Shown one piece after another: positions 1-6,223 of a DNA stretch of 6,223 nucleotides. Source of the stretch: Caldilineaceae bacterium (lineage in GTDB: Bacteria; Chloroflexota; Anaerolineae; Caldilineales; Caldilineaceae); the NCBI GenBank assembly GCA_026645635.1, contig JAPKMV010000219.1, positions 1 to 6,223 on the forward strand, in the 5' to 3' direction. The stretch's first letter is position 1. The number at the start of each line of letters is the position of its first letter. The notes beneath the pieces were generated by a model that saw nothing but the letters and a program-made list of their open reading frames with translations, was not told the DNA's origin and made no database searches. The position numbers and the translations under genes were made by a program.

Positions 1-240
1 CTGCGCGGCGACGACCTGGCCGGCTTCCAGCTTGAGGCTGGCCTTGGCCGGCGCACCGTCCACCGTCACCAGCCCCTCTTTGATCCAACGCTGCAGCTCG
101 CTGCGGCTGCGGTCGGTGAGCGCCGCCGCCAGCCAGCGGTCAAGCCGTTCGCCGGTGTCGGCGGCGTCAACGGTGAGGAGCAGCGGCGCAGGGAGATGGC
201 TACTCAACCGGACTGCTCTCGGGCGCGGCGGCCAGGGCAT
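1..240 (-). CDS. RluA/RluD-family pseudouridine synthase, N-terminal S4 domain (partial)
   Basis: This is the first 80 codons of a gene whose remainder lies left of the window. From about residue 22 the protein reads LTVDAADTGERLDRWLAAAL, followed by a segment containing SRSELQRWIKEG and VTVDGAPAK. That is the S4 RNA-binding fold at the N-terminus of large-subunit rRNA pseudouridine synthases of the RluA/RluD/RluC group. The catalytic domain (the family's GRLD motif) is not visible, so the target uridine cannot be named. The chosen ATG is at 240, preceded by GAAGGA on the minus strand, and it overlaps the 3' end of lspA by 41 bp. An in-frame TTG at 207 overlapping the lspA stop is the alternative and would remove 11 Pro/Arg-rich residues. 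lspA followed by an rluD-type gene is a common bacterial arrangement and supports the call. Confidence 0.85.
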   Translation of the reverse strand, partial: MPWPPRPRAVRLSSHLPAPLLLTVDAADTGERLDRWLAAALTDRSRSELQRWIKEGLVTVDGAPAKASLKLEAGQVVAAQ

Positions 241-766
241 GTTCCTTCGCCCGCCGCTGATTGCGCATATCCTCGACCACGATGTAGATGCCCAGACCAA
301 TCACGCCGGTGACGATGGCCGCATCGGCAATGTTGTAGTTGGGCCAGTAGTAGACGCCGGGGATGCCCATCTTCACGAAGTCGGTCACGTAGCCCTGGTT
401 GATGCGGTCGATGACGTTGCCCAGCGCACCGCCCAGTTGCAGACCGAGCAGCACGCGCACGATCCAGGCGTCGGTGGGCAGATAACGGGCGTAGACCAGG
501 ATGCCGATGGCCACGACGGCGGCAACGACGATGAAGAAGTTGCCCTGGCCCTGGAAGATGCCAAAGGCGGCGCCGTAGTTATCCACATGCTCGAAGACGA
601 AGTAGTCGCCCAGCGCATCCCAGAAGCGCATCACCTCGAACTTCTCCAGGTTGGCGCGGATCAGATTCTTCGTCCATTGATCCAGCAGAATGACGATGGC
701 CGCGACCAGCAGAACCAGCCATGCCTTGCGCAGCCAATGTGTAAATTGTTGCATCGATCTCCCCAT
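200..766 (-). CDS. lspA: Lipoprotein signal peptidase (signal peptidase II)
   Basis: LspA is the inner-membrane aspartyl protease that removes the signal peptide from diacylglyceryl-modified prolipoproteins. The 188-residue protein has four hydrophobic segments (about 15-30, 76-94, 102-120, 146-164). It carries the family motifs: DQWTK (29-33), NYGAAFGIF (63-71), GNVIDR (116-121), VTDF (127-130) and NYNIAD (143-148). By spacing with Pseudomonas LspA (Asp124/Asp143) the catalytic pair is Asp129 and Asp148, with Asn117, Asp120 and Arg121 as conserved partners. All are present, so it should be active. Two starts are possible: the ATG at 766, which has no visible ribosome site, and the ATG at 754, which is preceded by GGGGAG four bases away and may be the true one (184 residues). 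The gene is divergent from the nitrilase-fold gene and overlaps the downstream pseudouridine synthase gene, so the two are probably co-transcribed. Confidence 0.96.
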   Translation of the reverse strand: MGRSMQQFTHWLRKAWLVLLVAAIVILLDQWTKNLIRANLEKFEVMRFWDALGDYFVFEHVDNYGAAFGIFQGQGNFFIVVAAVVAIGILVYARYLPTDAWIVRVLLGLQLGGALGNVIDRINQGYVTDFVKMGIPGVYYWPNYNIADAAIVTGVIGLGIYIVVEDMRNQRRAKEHALAAAPESSPVE

Positions 767-806
767 ACACTATAAACCGTATTGCCCAAAATGCGTTCGC
801 TATTCT

Positions 807-820
807 ACCGCAACTGCGGT
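807..820. promoter_or_regulatory. Inverted repeat in the divergent lspA / nitrilase-fold intergenic region
   Basis: ACCGCAACTGCGGT is a 6+6 bp inverted repeat with a 2-base centre. It lies about 40 bp upstream of lspA and about 80 bp upstream of the TATAAT box serving the other direction. The symmetry is read directly from the sequence. A role as an operator for either divergent gene is inference from position only, and the site is short enough that chance is possible. Confidence 0.35.
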
Positions 821-874
821 CAAAATGGTGAATTGCCGCGCCTATGCTATAGTGTACGACTGGCAATCATTCTA

Positions 875-905
875 TTGTGCAAAATACGCACATTTGTTCT
901 ATAAT
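875..905 (+). promoter_or_regulatory. Putative sigma-70-type promoter for the nitrilase-fold gene, with internal dyad
   Basis: A perfect TATAAT stands at 900-905, about 49 bp before the ATG at 954. The best -35 candidate is TTGTGC at 875-880, which is poor (3 of 6) and 19 bp away. An inverted repeat TGTGC/GCACA (876-880 and 888-892, 7-base centre) overlaps the -35 and spacer, where a repressor or activator could bind. Because the -10 is good and the -35 weak, dependence on an activator is plausible. This promoter could drive the whole + strand series down to hisH. A second TATAGT at 848-853 lacks a convincing -35. Confidence 0.42.
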
Positions 906-953
906 GAAGCTGGCTGTAACCAATGACCGGACTGCATAACCGAGGAGCAATTC

Positions 954-1768
<815 letters not shown>

Positions 1769-1769
<1 letters not shown>

Positions 1770-2278
1770 TGTCTTCCAACCTGAACGTCATCTCCAGCGG
1801 TGAGTGGCAGCGCAACAGCCTGCTGCGCGATTACCGGGCTGAATGGTTCAGCGACATGCTCGTCGAGCGCGCCACCTGGAGCGCCACTTCAGCCATGCAG
1901 AAGATCGGGCAGACGGTGATCGCGGCGCCGCAATATGTCTGGTGCCGTTTCTGGGGGCCGGAGGGCAACCGCCTGGTGGAGAAGTATTTCGACCCCCAGG
2001 GCGCGGCGCTGGGCATCTATGTGCACGTGGGAATGACGCTGCCCCATCATGGCCGGGGCTTCAGCATGTTGGACTTGCTCCTGGGCATCTGGCTTACGGA
2101 GAATGGCCGCGTGACGGTGCACGATGAAACCCGCTTCGACCGTGCAGTCGCTGCGGGCGCAGTGTCGCCCGTCGAAGCTGAACACGCGGAAATGGTGATC
2201 CGCGAGTTGACCACCAGCATCGCGCAGAAGCGCTTTCCTCCCCCGTTTGTGCGCAACTTTGCGCTGGCAGTCAAGTAG
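1769..2278 (+). CDS. DUF402-family protein (FomD / nucleoside phosphatase-like)
   Basis: The 169-residue protein resembles the DUF402 family, whose characterised members are metal-dependent nucleoside di/triphosphatases (Ntdp) and FomD. Family-like features are RLVEKYFDPQG then GIYVHVG (68-88), followed by SMLDLLLGIWLTENGRVTV (99-117) and the closing HDETRFDRA (118-126). The last corresponds to the DEDEFE-type acidic stretch before a C-terminal helix pair (about 128-155). In the usual DLDLD metal-binding stretch only the first Asp (Asp102) is clear; the next two acidic positions appear to be Leu and Gly, so phosphatase activity is uncertain. The ATG at 1769 shares its A with the TGA of the preceding gene; a TTG one codon earlier is less likely. 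It ends 24 bp before hisH, so it is probably in the same transcript. No link to histidine synthesis is evident. The family call rests on remembered motif pattern, not on a search. Confidence 0.7.
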
Positions 2279-2302
2279 CGCAGAAAACGGCAGCAGACGA
2301 CG

Positions 2303-3001
2303 ATGATCGCAATCCTGGACTACGGCGTGGGCAATCTGCGCAGCGTCTACAAAGCCTTCGAGACGGTGGCCGCGCCGTTGGGCATTCCGGTGGATATTGT
2401 CGACCGCCCCACCGATTTGCTGCGCTGGCGCGCGGTGGTGCTGCCCGGCCAGGGTGCGTTCGGCGACAGCGTCGACAACCTGCGCCGCCAGCATCTGGAA
2501 CGGCCGCTGCTCGACGCCGTGGAGGCCGGGCTGCCGCTGCTCGGCATCTGCGTCGGCATGCAGTTGCTCTTCGACGCCAGCGAAGAGATGGGCGAACACG
2601 AAGGGCTGCACCTGATCCCCGGCGCGGTGCGGCGCTTTCCCGACCAGATGCCCGACCCGGCGCACCCCGGCCACGCGCTGCGCGTGCCGCAGATCGGCTG
2701 GAATCAGCTCCACATCCGCCGCGCCGACCCACTCCTCGCAACCGTGCCCGATGGCGCCTACGCCTATTTCGCCCACAGCTACTACTGTGACGCCGCCGAC
2801 CCGACCGCAGTGCTGGCCGCCACCGACTACGGCATCGACTACCCCAGCATCGTGCGCTACCGCAACGCCTGGGGCATCCAGCCGCACCCGGAAAAAAGCC
2901 ACACTGTCGGCTTGCGCATCCTCGCCAACTTCATGCGCATGGTCGCCGGCATGGCTCTCGACGCCCCGGCAATCCCGGCGGCGACCCCGCCCACACCATA
3001 A
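2303..3001 (+). CDS. hisH: Imidazole glycerol phosphate synthase, glutaminase subunit HisH
   Basis: HisH is the class I glutamine amidotransferase subunit that hydrolyses glutamine and passes ammonia to HisF, which makes imidazole glycerol phosphate and AICAR from PRFAR. The 232-residue protein begins with the family signature IAILDYGVGNLRSV (2-15), has the oxyanion region LPGQGAFGD (47-55), the nucleophile elbow GICVGMQLLF (81-90, Cys83), and the His195/Glu197 pair in QPHPEKS (193-199). The triad is complete. The residue before HPE is Pro instead of the more usual Phe. FAHSYY (156-161) is the conserved HisF-facing segment. The last 15 or so residues, rich in Ala and Pro, extend slightly past the normal end. 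The ribosome site is poor: no clear purine-rich core lies before the ATG, so translation may rely on the upstream DUF402 gene 24 bp away. Its partner hisF lies two genes downstream. Confidence 0.97.
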   Translation: MIAILDYGVGNLRSVYKAFETVAAPLGIPVDIVDRPTDLLRWRAVVLPGQGAFGDSVDNLRRQHLERPLLDAVEAGLPLLGICVGMQLLFDASEEMGEHEGLHLIPGAVRRFPDQMPDPAHPGHALRVPQIGWNQLHIRRADPLLATVPDGAYAYFAHSYYCDAADPTAVLAATDYGIDYPSIVRYRNAWGIQPHPEKSHTVGLRILANFMRMVAGMALDAPAIPAATPPTP

Positions 3002-3017
3002 CCGAACTGCCGAGTCT

Positions 3018-3155
3018 GTTTGCAAAGCCACCCACTTCAACGCGGAGACGCAGGGATGCAAAGAAACGCAGAGAAACAGCCACAGCAGCGCCCCGAGTTT
3101 TTCTCTGCGAACCTTTGCGCCCCCGCGTCTCTGCGTCAGAGGGATCTTTACAAAC
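3018..3155. repeat. 138-bp palindromic repeat element, AACGCAGAGA type (copy 1)
   Basis: The element starts 16 bp after the hisH stop. Its tips are near-perfect inverted repeats: GTTTGCAAAG (3018-3027) against CTTTACAAAC (3146-3155), 9 of 10 paired. The inside forms a long imperfect stem, for example CGCGGAGACGC (3041-3051) with GCGTCTCTGCG (3125-3135) and CGCAGAGAAA (3067-3076) with TTTCTCTGCG (3100-3109), around a loop of about 23 bases. The same left half recurs at 6103 with the outer tip GTTTGTAAAG, which is the exact complement of this copy's right tip. Translated, the strand gives AETQ... and PPRLCV-type peptides familiar from spurious proteins in many environmental genomes, which marks it as a dispersed non-coding repeat. 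Ends defined by inverted repeats suggest a MITE or REP-like mobile hairpin; no transposase is present. Confidence 0.85.
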
Positions 3156-3173
3156 CGTTTCTCAGGGAAACGG
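3155..3173 (+). other. Short perfect hairpin after repeat copy 1
   Basis: CCGTTTC (3155-3161) and GAAACGG (3167-3173) form a 7-bp perfect stem with a 5-base loop, TCAGG, directly abutting the palindromic element and about 65 bp before hisA. No T-run follows, so it is not an ordinary intrinsic terminator. It could be part of the hisA leader or a processing site. The pairing is seen; any function is unknown. Confidence 0.4.
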
Positions 3174-3239
3174 GGATGCATAGTTACGTTGCGCCGCGCC
3201 GCGCTGTGATAGAGTGTCGTGCATGAGGTGTACAGAGCA

Positions 3240-4496
3240 ATGATTATCTATCCGGCAATCGACCTGCGCCGCGGGCGCTGCGTGCGGCTGCGCCAGGGCG
3301 ATCCCAACGCGGAAACCGTCTTCGGCGACGACCCTGCGGCGATGGCGCGCTATTGGGTCACCCAAGGCGCGCAGTGGCTGCACGTGGTCAATCTCGACGG
3401 CGCGCTGGGCGCAACGCAGAATCAGTTGAACGCACTCCACCGCTCGCCCAACATCCTGATCCAGCATCCGGGCATGGCCAGCCCGGAGACGCCCGCGGAA
3501 GAACTGCGGCGAGAGCTGCCGATCAACTTGCAGCGGCTGCGCGAGATTCGCGCTGCGGTGAGCGTGCCGATCCAGTTCGGCGGCGGGTTGCGCACGTTGG
3601 AGGATATCCAACTTGCGCTGGAGCTAGGCGCCGACCGCGTCGTCCTGGGCACGGTGGCCGTGGCGGACCCGACGATAGTCACCGAGGCGCTGCGCCGCTG
3701 GGGCGCCGACCGCATCGTCATTGGCATCGACGCGCGCGAGGGCAAGGTCGCCACCCACGGCTGGCAGGAAACCAGCACCGTCGATGCCGTGGAGCTGGGC
3801 CACCGCATGGCCGCCCTTGGCGTTGAGCGGGTGGTCTACACCGACATCAGCCGCGACGGCATGTTGAGCGGCGTCAACGTCGGCGCCACGGTGCGTTTTG
3901 GCGATGTCACCGGCCTCAAGGTAATCGCCAGCGGCGGCGTTGCCGGGCTGAGCGACATCGAAGTGCTCAAGGCGCACGAACACTACAACGTCGAGGGTGT
4001 GATCGTCGGCCAGGCAGTCTACACCGGCCAGTTGCTCCTGAGCGAAGCCATCCGGCTGGCCGGCGGTCCGTTGACGCGACGCAGCGCCGGCCTGGTGCCC
4101 TACCGCATGACCGCAGCCGGGCCGCAGTTTTTGCTGCTCTACAACCTTTTCTTCGAGCAGTGGCAGTTTCCCCGCGGCGGCGTCTGCAAAGGCGAGAGCG
4201 ATCTGGCCTGTGCGCGGCGCGAGTTCGACGAAGAGACCGGGTTGCGCATCGCCCAGGTGCATGAGACGTGTCGTGCGGAACTGCACTATGTGGCCCAGGT
4301 GCGCGGCTATGAGATGGAGCGGACGATCATCTACTTCTTGGCGGCGATCGAACCTGGCGAACTGCGTCTTGGCAACGACAACCACGGTGAAGCGCGCTGG
4401 GTCGATCAACGCGAAGCGTGGGAACTGCTCACCGAGACCTCGCCCGAGCAACTGCCCGCGCTCGACGCCGCAATGGCCTTTTTGAGTGCGAGATAG
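3240..4496 (+). CDS. hisA: ProFAR isomerase HisA fused to a C-terminal NUDIX hydrolase domain
   Basis: Residues 1 to about 276 are HisA, the (beta-alpha)8 enzyme that isomerises ProFAR to [14 protein letters not shown] holds catalytic Asp8; Asp164 in [14 protein letters not shown] (162-175) and Thr201 in [10 protein letters not shown] (200-209) match Asp127/Thr164 of Thermotoga HisA with identical 37-residue spacing. Phosphate loops are FGGG (113-116) and SGG (231-233). Between VVNLDGA (49-55) and VPIQFGGG (109-116) there are about 35 extra residues (around 60-97, [12 protein letters not shown] to EELRREL) compared with standard HisA. Residues about 281-418 are a NUDIX domain: the box G-x5-E-x7-RE-F-x-EE-x-GL fits exactly at 313-335, with metal-binding Glu328, Glu331 and Glu332. 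[10 protein letters not shown] and FLLLYN before the box resemble the Ap4A-hydrolase (NUDT2-like) group. The reading frame is continuous across the junction. The ATG at 3240 is preferred over the in-frame ATG at 3219 because HisA proteins start at MIIxPAIDL; AGGTG lies about 10 bases upstream. The NUDIX substrate is not known. Confidence 0.93.
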   Translation: MIIYPAIDLRRGRCVRLRQGDPNAETVFGDDPAAMARYWVTQGAQWLHVVNLDGALGATQNQLNALHRSPNILIQHPGMASPETPAEELRRELPINLQRLREIRAAVSVPIQFGGGLRTLEDIQLALELGADRVVLGTVAVADPTIVTEALRRWGADRIVIGIDAREGKVATHGWQETSTVDAVELGHRMAALGVERVVYTDISRDGMLSGVNVGATVRFGDVTGLKVIASGGVAGLSDIEVLKAHEHYNVEGVIVGQAVYTGQLLLSEAIRLAGGPLTRRSAGLVPYRMTAAGPQFLLLYNLFFEQWQFPRGGVCKGESDLACARREFDEETGLRIAQVHETCRAELHYVAQVRGYEMERTIIYFLAAIEPGELRLGNDNHGEARWVDQREAWELLTETSPEQLPALDAAMAFLSAR

Positions 4497-4497
4497 T

Positions 4498-4600
4498 ACA
4501 CGGAGTTCACGGAGGAGTCACAGAGAACGCGGAGAGATAGCAGAGGTCTGCGCCTTGCCCTCTCTCTGCGTTCTCTGTGACTCCTCTGTGAACTCTGTGT
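4498..4600 (+). repeat. Hairpin with gapless 40-bp stem between hisA-NUDIX and hisF (possible terminator or processing site)
   Basis: Bases 4498-4537 pair with 4561-4600 without a single gap: 37 Watson-Crick pairs plus three G-U pairs (4502/4596, 4511/4587, 4531/4567), around a 23-base loop. It begins one base after the hisA stop and is followed by TTTT at 4603-4606, so it has the outline of an intrinsic terminator or attenuator. It belongs to the same ACAGAGAACGCGGAG-type repeat superfamily as the elements at 3018 and 6103 but lacks their GTTTG-AAAG tips. hisF has its own GGAG ribosome site just after it (4624-4627). Whether it stops, slows or protects the transcript cannot be told from sequence. 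Confidence 0.85.
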
Positions 4601-4633
4601 CCTTTTAACTGCATTGCTGACCCGGAGACACTG

Positions 4634-5422
4634 ATGTTGGCGAAACGGGTGATACCCTGTCTGGACGTGAAGGACGGCCGTGTGGTCAAGGGCGTCAACT
4701 TTGTCGACTTGATCGACGCAGGCGACCCGGTGGCGCAGGCGCAGGTGTACGACCGCGAGGGCGCCGATGAGCTGGTCTTTCTCGACATCACCGCCACCCA
4801 TGAGGCGCGCGCCATCGTCATCGACATGGTGCGGCGGGTGGCGGATACGGTCTTCATCCCGTTCACCGTGGGCGGCGGCATCCGCACCGTGGATGATATG
4901 CGCGCCATCTTGCTGGCCGGCGCCGACAAGGTGAGCATCAACAGCGCGGCGGTGCACAACCCGGCGGTGATCACCGAGGCGGCGACCCGTTTTGGCAGCC
5001 AGTGCATCGTCGTGGCGATCGATGCACGGCGGCGGCAGGGCGCACAGGCGGAGACAGCCGGCCCGGGCTGGGATGTCTACGTGAGCGGCGGACGCACCAA
5101 CACCGGGCTGGATGCAGTGGCCTGGGCGCGTGAAGTCGAGCGCCGCGGCGCCGGCGAGATTCTGCTCACCTCGATGGACGGCGACGGCACCAAAGAAGGC
5201 TACGACATCGACCTGACGCGCGCGATCAGCGACGCGGTGCACATCCCCGTGATTGCCAGCGGCGGCGCCGGTCGCCCGGAACATTTCGCCCAGGCCCTCA
5301 CCGCTGGCGGCGCGGCGGCCGCGCTTGCTGCCAGCCTCTTCCACTTCCGCGAACTGAGCATCATGCAGGTCAAAGCGCACCTGGCAGCCGCAGGCGTTGC
5401 CGTGCGCATGCCGGTGGCGTGA
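4634..5422 (+). CDS. hisF: Imidazole glycerol phosphate synthase, cyclase subunit HisF
   Basis: HisF is the (beta-alpha)8 synthase half of the HisF-HisH complex. It uses ammonia channelled from HisH to convert PRFAR into imidazole glycerol phosphate and AICAR. The 262 residues align over full length with the family: [17 protein letters not shown] (4-20) has catalytic Asp11, and VVAIDAR (126-132) has catalytic Asp130, both at the same numbers as Thermotoga HisF. The ammonia-gate residues Arg5, Glu46, Lys99 and Glu167 are also in register. Phosphate-binding segments are TVGGGIR (78-84) and IASGGAG (207-213); TSMDGDGT (179-186) is the conserved active-site loop. GGAG at 4624-4627 sits 6 bases before the ATG. 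It follows the long hairpin after hisA and ends 13 bp before hisI. Everything looks functional. Confidence 0.98.
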   Translation: MLAKRVIPCLDVKDGRVVKGVNFVDLIDAGDPVAQAQVYDREGADELVFLDITATHEARAIVIDMVRRVADTVFIPFTVGGGIRTVDDMRAILLAGADKVSINSAAVHNPAVITEAATRFGSQCIVVAIDARRRQGAQAETAGPGWDVYVSGGRTNTGLDAVAWAREVERRGAGEILLTSMDGDGTKEGYDIDLTRAISDAVHIPVIASGGAGRPEHFAQALTAGGAAAALAASLFHFRELSIMQVKAHLAAAGVAVRMPVA

Positions 5423-5435
5423 GAGGGGATAGGCG

Positions 5436-5831
5436 ATGAGTGACAGCGCGACTTCACAATTCACAATCCACAATTCACAATTCACAATTGATGAGTTCCA
5501 GGCTCTCATCCGCTACGACGCCGCCGGCCTCATCCCCGCCATCGTCCAGGACGCCGCCACCGGCCAGGTGCTCATGTTGGCGTGGATGAACGCCGAGAGT
5601 CTGCGCCGCACGGTGGCAACGGGCGAGACCGTCTTCTGGAGCCGCAGGCGCCAGGAATTCTGGCATAAGGGCGCCACCAGCGGCAACGTACAGCGCGTCG
5701 TCGAACTGTGCGTTGACTGCGACGGCGACACACTGCTGGTGCTGGTCGAGCCGGCTGGCCCGGCCTGTCACACCGGCGCCATCTCTTGTTTTTATCGAAG
5801 CACAGGGAAATCATCTTATGTCAACAATTGA
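5436..5831 (+). CDS. hisI: Phosphoribosyl-AMP cyclohydrolase HisI (with repeat-derived N-terminus)
   Basis: HisI opens the adenine ring of phosphoribosyl-AMP to give ProFAR, the substrate of HisA. The 131-residue protein has the full family core: [20 protein letters not shown] (31-50), [13 protein letters not shown] (67-79), TSGNVQ (81-86), DCDGD (94-98) and [12 protein letters not shown] (108-119). Zinc-ligand cysteines are Cys95, Cys111 and Cys118; the magnesium-binding aspartates are Asp94, Asp96 and Asp98. Residues 7-18, [12 protein letters not shown], are encoded by a tandem TCACAAT heptamer repeat and do not belong to the normal fold; the family domain starts near [21 protein letters not shown] (5421-5428) precedes the ATG at 5436 by 7 bases and touches the hisF stop, so the start upstream of the repeat is well supported. 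The 3' end overlaps hisE by 14 bp. HisI and HisE are fused in many bacteria but separate here. Confidence 0.97.
   Translation: MSDSATSQFTIHNSQFTIDEFQALIRYDAAGLIPAIVQDAATGQVLMLAWMNAESLRRTVATGETVFWSRRRQEFWHKGATSGNVQRVVELCVDCDGDTLLVLVEPAGPACHTGAISCFYRSTGKSSYVNN
5454..5488. repeat. Five tandem TCACAAT heptamers inside the hisI 5' coding end
   Basis: Five contiguous 7-bp units occupy 35 bp: TCACAAT (5454), TCACAAT (5461), CCACAAT (5468), TCACAAT (5475), TCACAAT (5482), followed by TG. Only the third copy differs, by one base. As 7 and 3 share no factor, three units encode a 7-residue period, S-Q-F-T-I-H-N, seen in HisI residues 7-18. The stretch is strikingly AT-rich against the surrounding GC-rich genes. 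Repeats of this type occur between genes in many environmental bacteria; finding one translated is unusual. Confidence 0.93.
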
Positions 5832-6096
5832 TACACTGTTTGCCGTGATCGAAGAGCGCAAGGTCAATCCGCCTGCCGGCTCCTACACGGCGCACCTCTT
5901 CGAGAAGGGCGAGAACGAGGTGCTCAAGAAACTGGGCGAAGAAGCGATCGAAGTGATCATTGCCGCCAAAGGCGAGGGTGACGACCGCGTGATCTACGAG
6001 ATGGCGGACTGGGTCTACCATGCGTTGGTGCTGCTCAGCCTGCGCGGGCTGCGCTGGGAGGAAGTGGAAGCGGAGCTGGCGCGGCGCTTCCGCTGA
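5818..6096 (+). CDS. hisE: Phosphoribosyl-ATP pyrophosphohydrolase HisE
   Basis: HisE removes pyrophosphate from phosphoribosyl-ATP, the second step of histidine synthesis, giving the substrate of HisI. The 92-residue all-helical protein fits the MazG-like fold: [15 protein letters not shown] (37-51) followed by [13 protein letters not shown] (61-73). The metal-binding pattern ExxE...ExxD is Glu42/Glu45 and Glu61/Asp64, all present. The N-terminal [20 protein letters not shown] (4-23) is also typical. The ATG at 5818 lies inside the end of hisI (14-bp overlap, different frame) and is preceded by AGGGA at 5804-5808. This start gives the standard family length; in-frame starts further upstream would add a non-homologous tail read from hisI in another frame. 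It is the last his gene visible; a palindromic repeat begins 6 bp after its stop. Confidence 0.96.
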   Translation: MSTIDTLFAVIEERKVNPPAGSYTAHLFEKGENEVLKKLGEEAIEVIIAAKGEGDDRVIYEMADWVYHALVLLSLRGLRWEEVEAELARRFR

Positions 6097-6102
6097 GAGA
6101 TT

Positions 6103-6223
6103 GTTTGTAAAGCTACCCCACTTCAACGCGGAGGCGCAGAGATGCAGAGGAACGCAGAGAATACGCGTGGAGAGAACTCCTCTGTTTCTCCTCTGCGAAC
6201 CTCTCCGTCTCTGCGACTCTGCG
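6103..6223. repeat. Palindromic repeat element, AACGCAGAGA type (copy 2, cut by window edge)
   Basis: GTTTGTAAAG at 6103-6112 followed by CACTTCAACGCGGAG (6119-6133) reproduces the left half of the element at 3018 almost base for base, including GCAGAGATGCAGAGGAACGC. The right arm (from about 6186, TTCTCCTCTGCGAACCTC onward) is complementary to the left arm with scattered mismatches. The window ends inside that arm, so the right tip, expected to resemble CTTTACAAAC, lies just beyond. It starts 6 bp after the hisE stop. Confidence 0.83.

Noticed and set aside
32..775. Open frame on the + strand opposite lspA and the pseudouridine synthase start
   Set aside because: Shadow of lspA, whose catalytic motifs are complete on the other strand.
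2279..2302. Possible his attenuator or leader peptide upstream of hisH
   Set aside because: The gap is 24 bp, with no run of His codons and no hairpin.
1889..3181. 430-codon open frame on the minus strand across DUF402, hisH and the first repeat
   Set aside because: It is antisense to two supported genes and begins inside the palindromic repeat; no recognisable domain.
3020..3226. Small + strand open frames within the first repeat
   Set aside because: They translate the hairpin repeat into AETQ / PRLCV-type peptides known as annotation artefacts; no ribosome site.
5454..5488. Heptamer array as a CRISPR or iteron origin
   Set aside because: Units are 7 bp with no spacers, only five copies, and lie within hisI coding sequence; no rep gene or AT-rich origin region nearby.
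4406..5509. 367-codon open frame on the minus strand opposite hisF
   Set aside because: It crosses the heptamer repeat and the 40-bp hairpin and is antisense to hisF; its repeat-coded peptides are typical spurious products.

Overview
The window is GC-rich bacterial DNA, densely packed with genes. It holds the 3' half of a histidine biosynthesis operon on the + strand (hisH, hisA fused to a NUDIX domain, hisF, hisI, hisE). Upstream lie two co-directional genes, a nitrilase-fold protein and a DUF402-type protein. A divergent minus-strand pair, lspA followed by an RluA/RluD-type pseudouridine synthase cut by the left edge, sits at the start. The gene content is generic. The GC content, the abundant AACGCAGAGA-type hairpin repeats and the heptamer repeats would fit an environmental lineage such as Chloroflexota, but that is a low-confidence guess and no marker here fixes the taxon.

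Layout: 1-240 (-) S4-domain start of the pseudouridine synthase, overlapping lspA; 200-766 (-) lspA; 767-953 divergent control region with a TATAAT box and two short inverted repeats; 954-1769 (+) nitrilase-superfamily protein whose catalytic cysteine position is glycine; 1769-2278 (+) DUF402 protein, start codon overlapping the previous stop; 2303-3001 (+) hisH; 3018-3155 palindromic repeat; 3240-4496 (+) hisA-NUDIX; 4498-4600 a 40-bp stem hairpin; 4634-5422 (+) hisF; 5436-5831 (+) hisI, carrying a heptamer repeat in its coding start; 5818-6096 (+) hisE, overlapping hisI; 6103-6223 a third repeat, a relative of the first, running off the window.

How the genes work together: HisE and HisI convert phosphoribosyl-ATP to ProFAR, HisA isomerises ProFAR to PRFAR, and the HisH/HisF complex turns PRFAR plus glutamine-derived ammonia into imidazole glycerol phosphate and AICAR. 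The middle of the pathway is therefore complete in this window. hisG, hisD, hisB and hisC are not present here.

The points most worth a second look are the HisA-NUDIX fusion with an extra segment of about 35 residues inside the HisA barrel, the apparently dead nitrilase-fold protein, the long hairpins placed immediately after three his stop codons (one with a gapless 40-bp stem whose only deviations are G-U pairs in the his-sense strand), and a selfish-looking heptamer repeat translated as the N-terminus of HisI.
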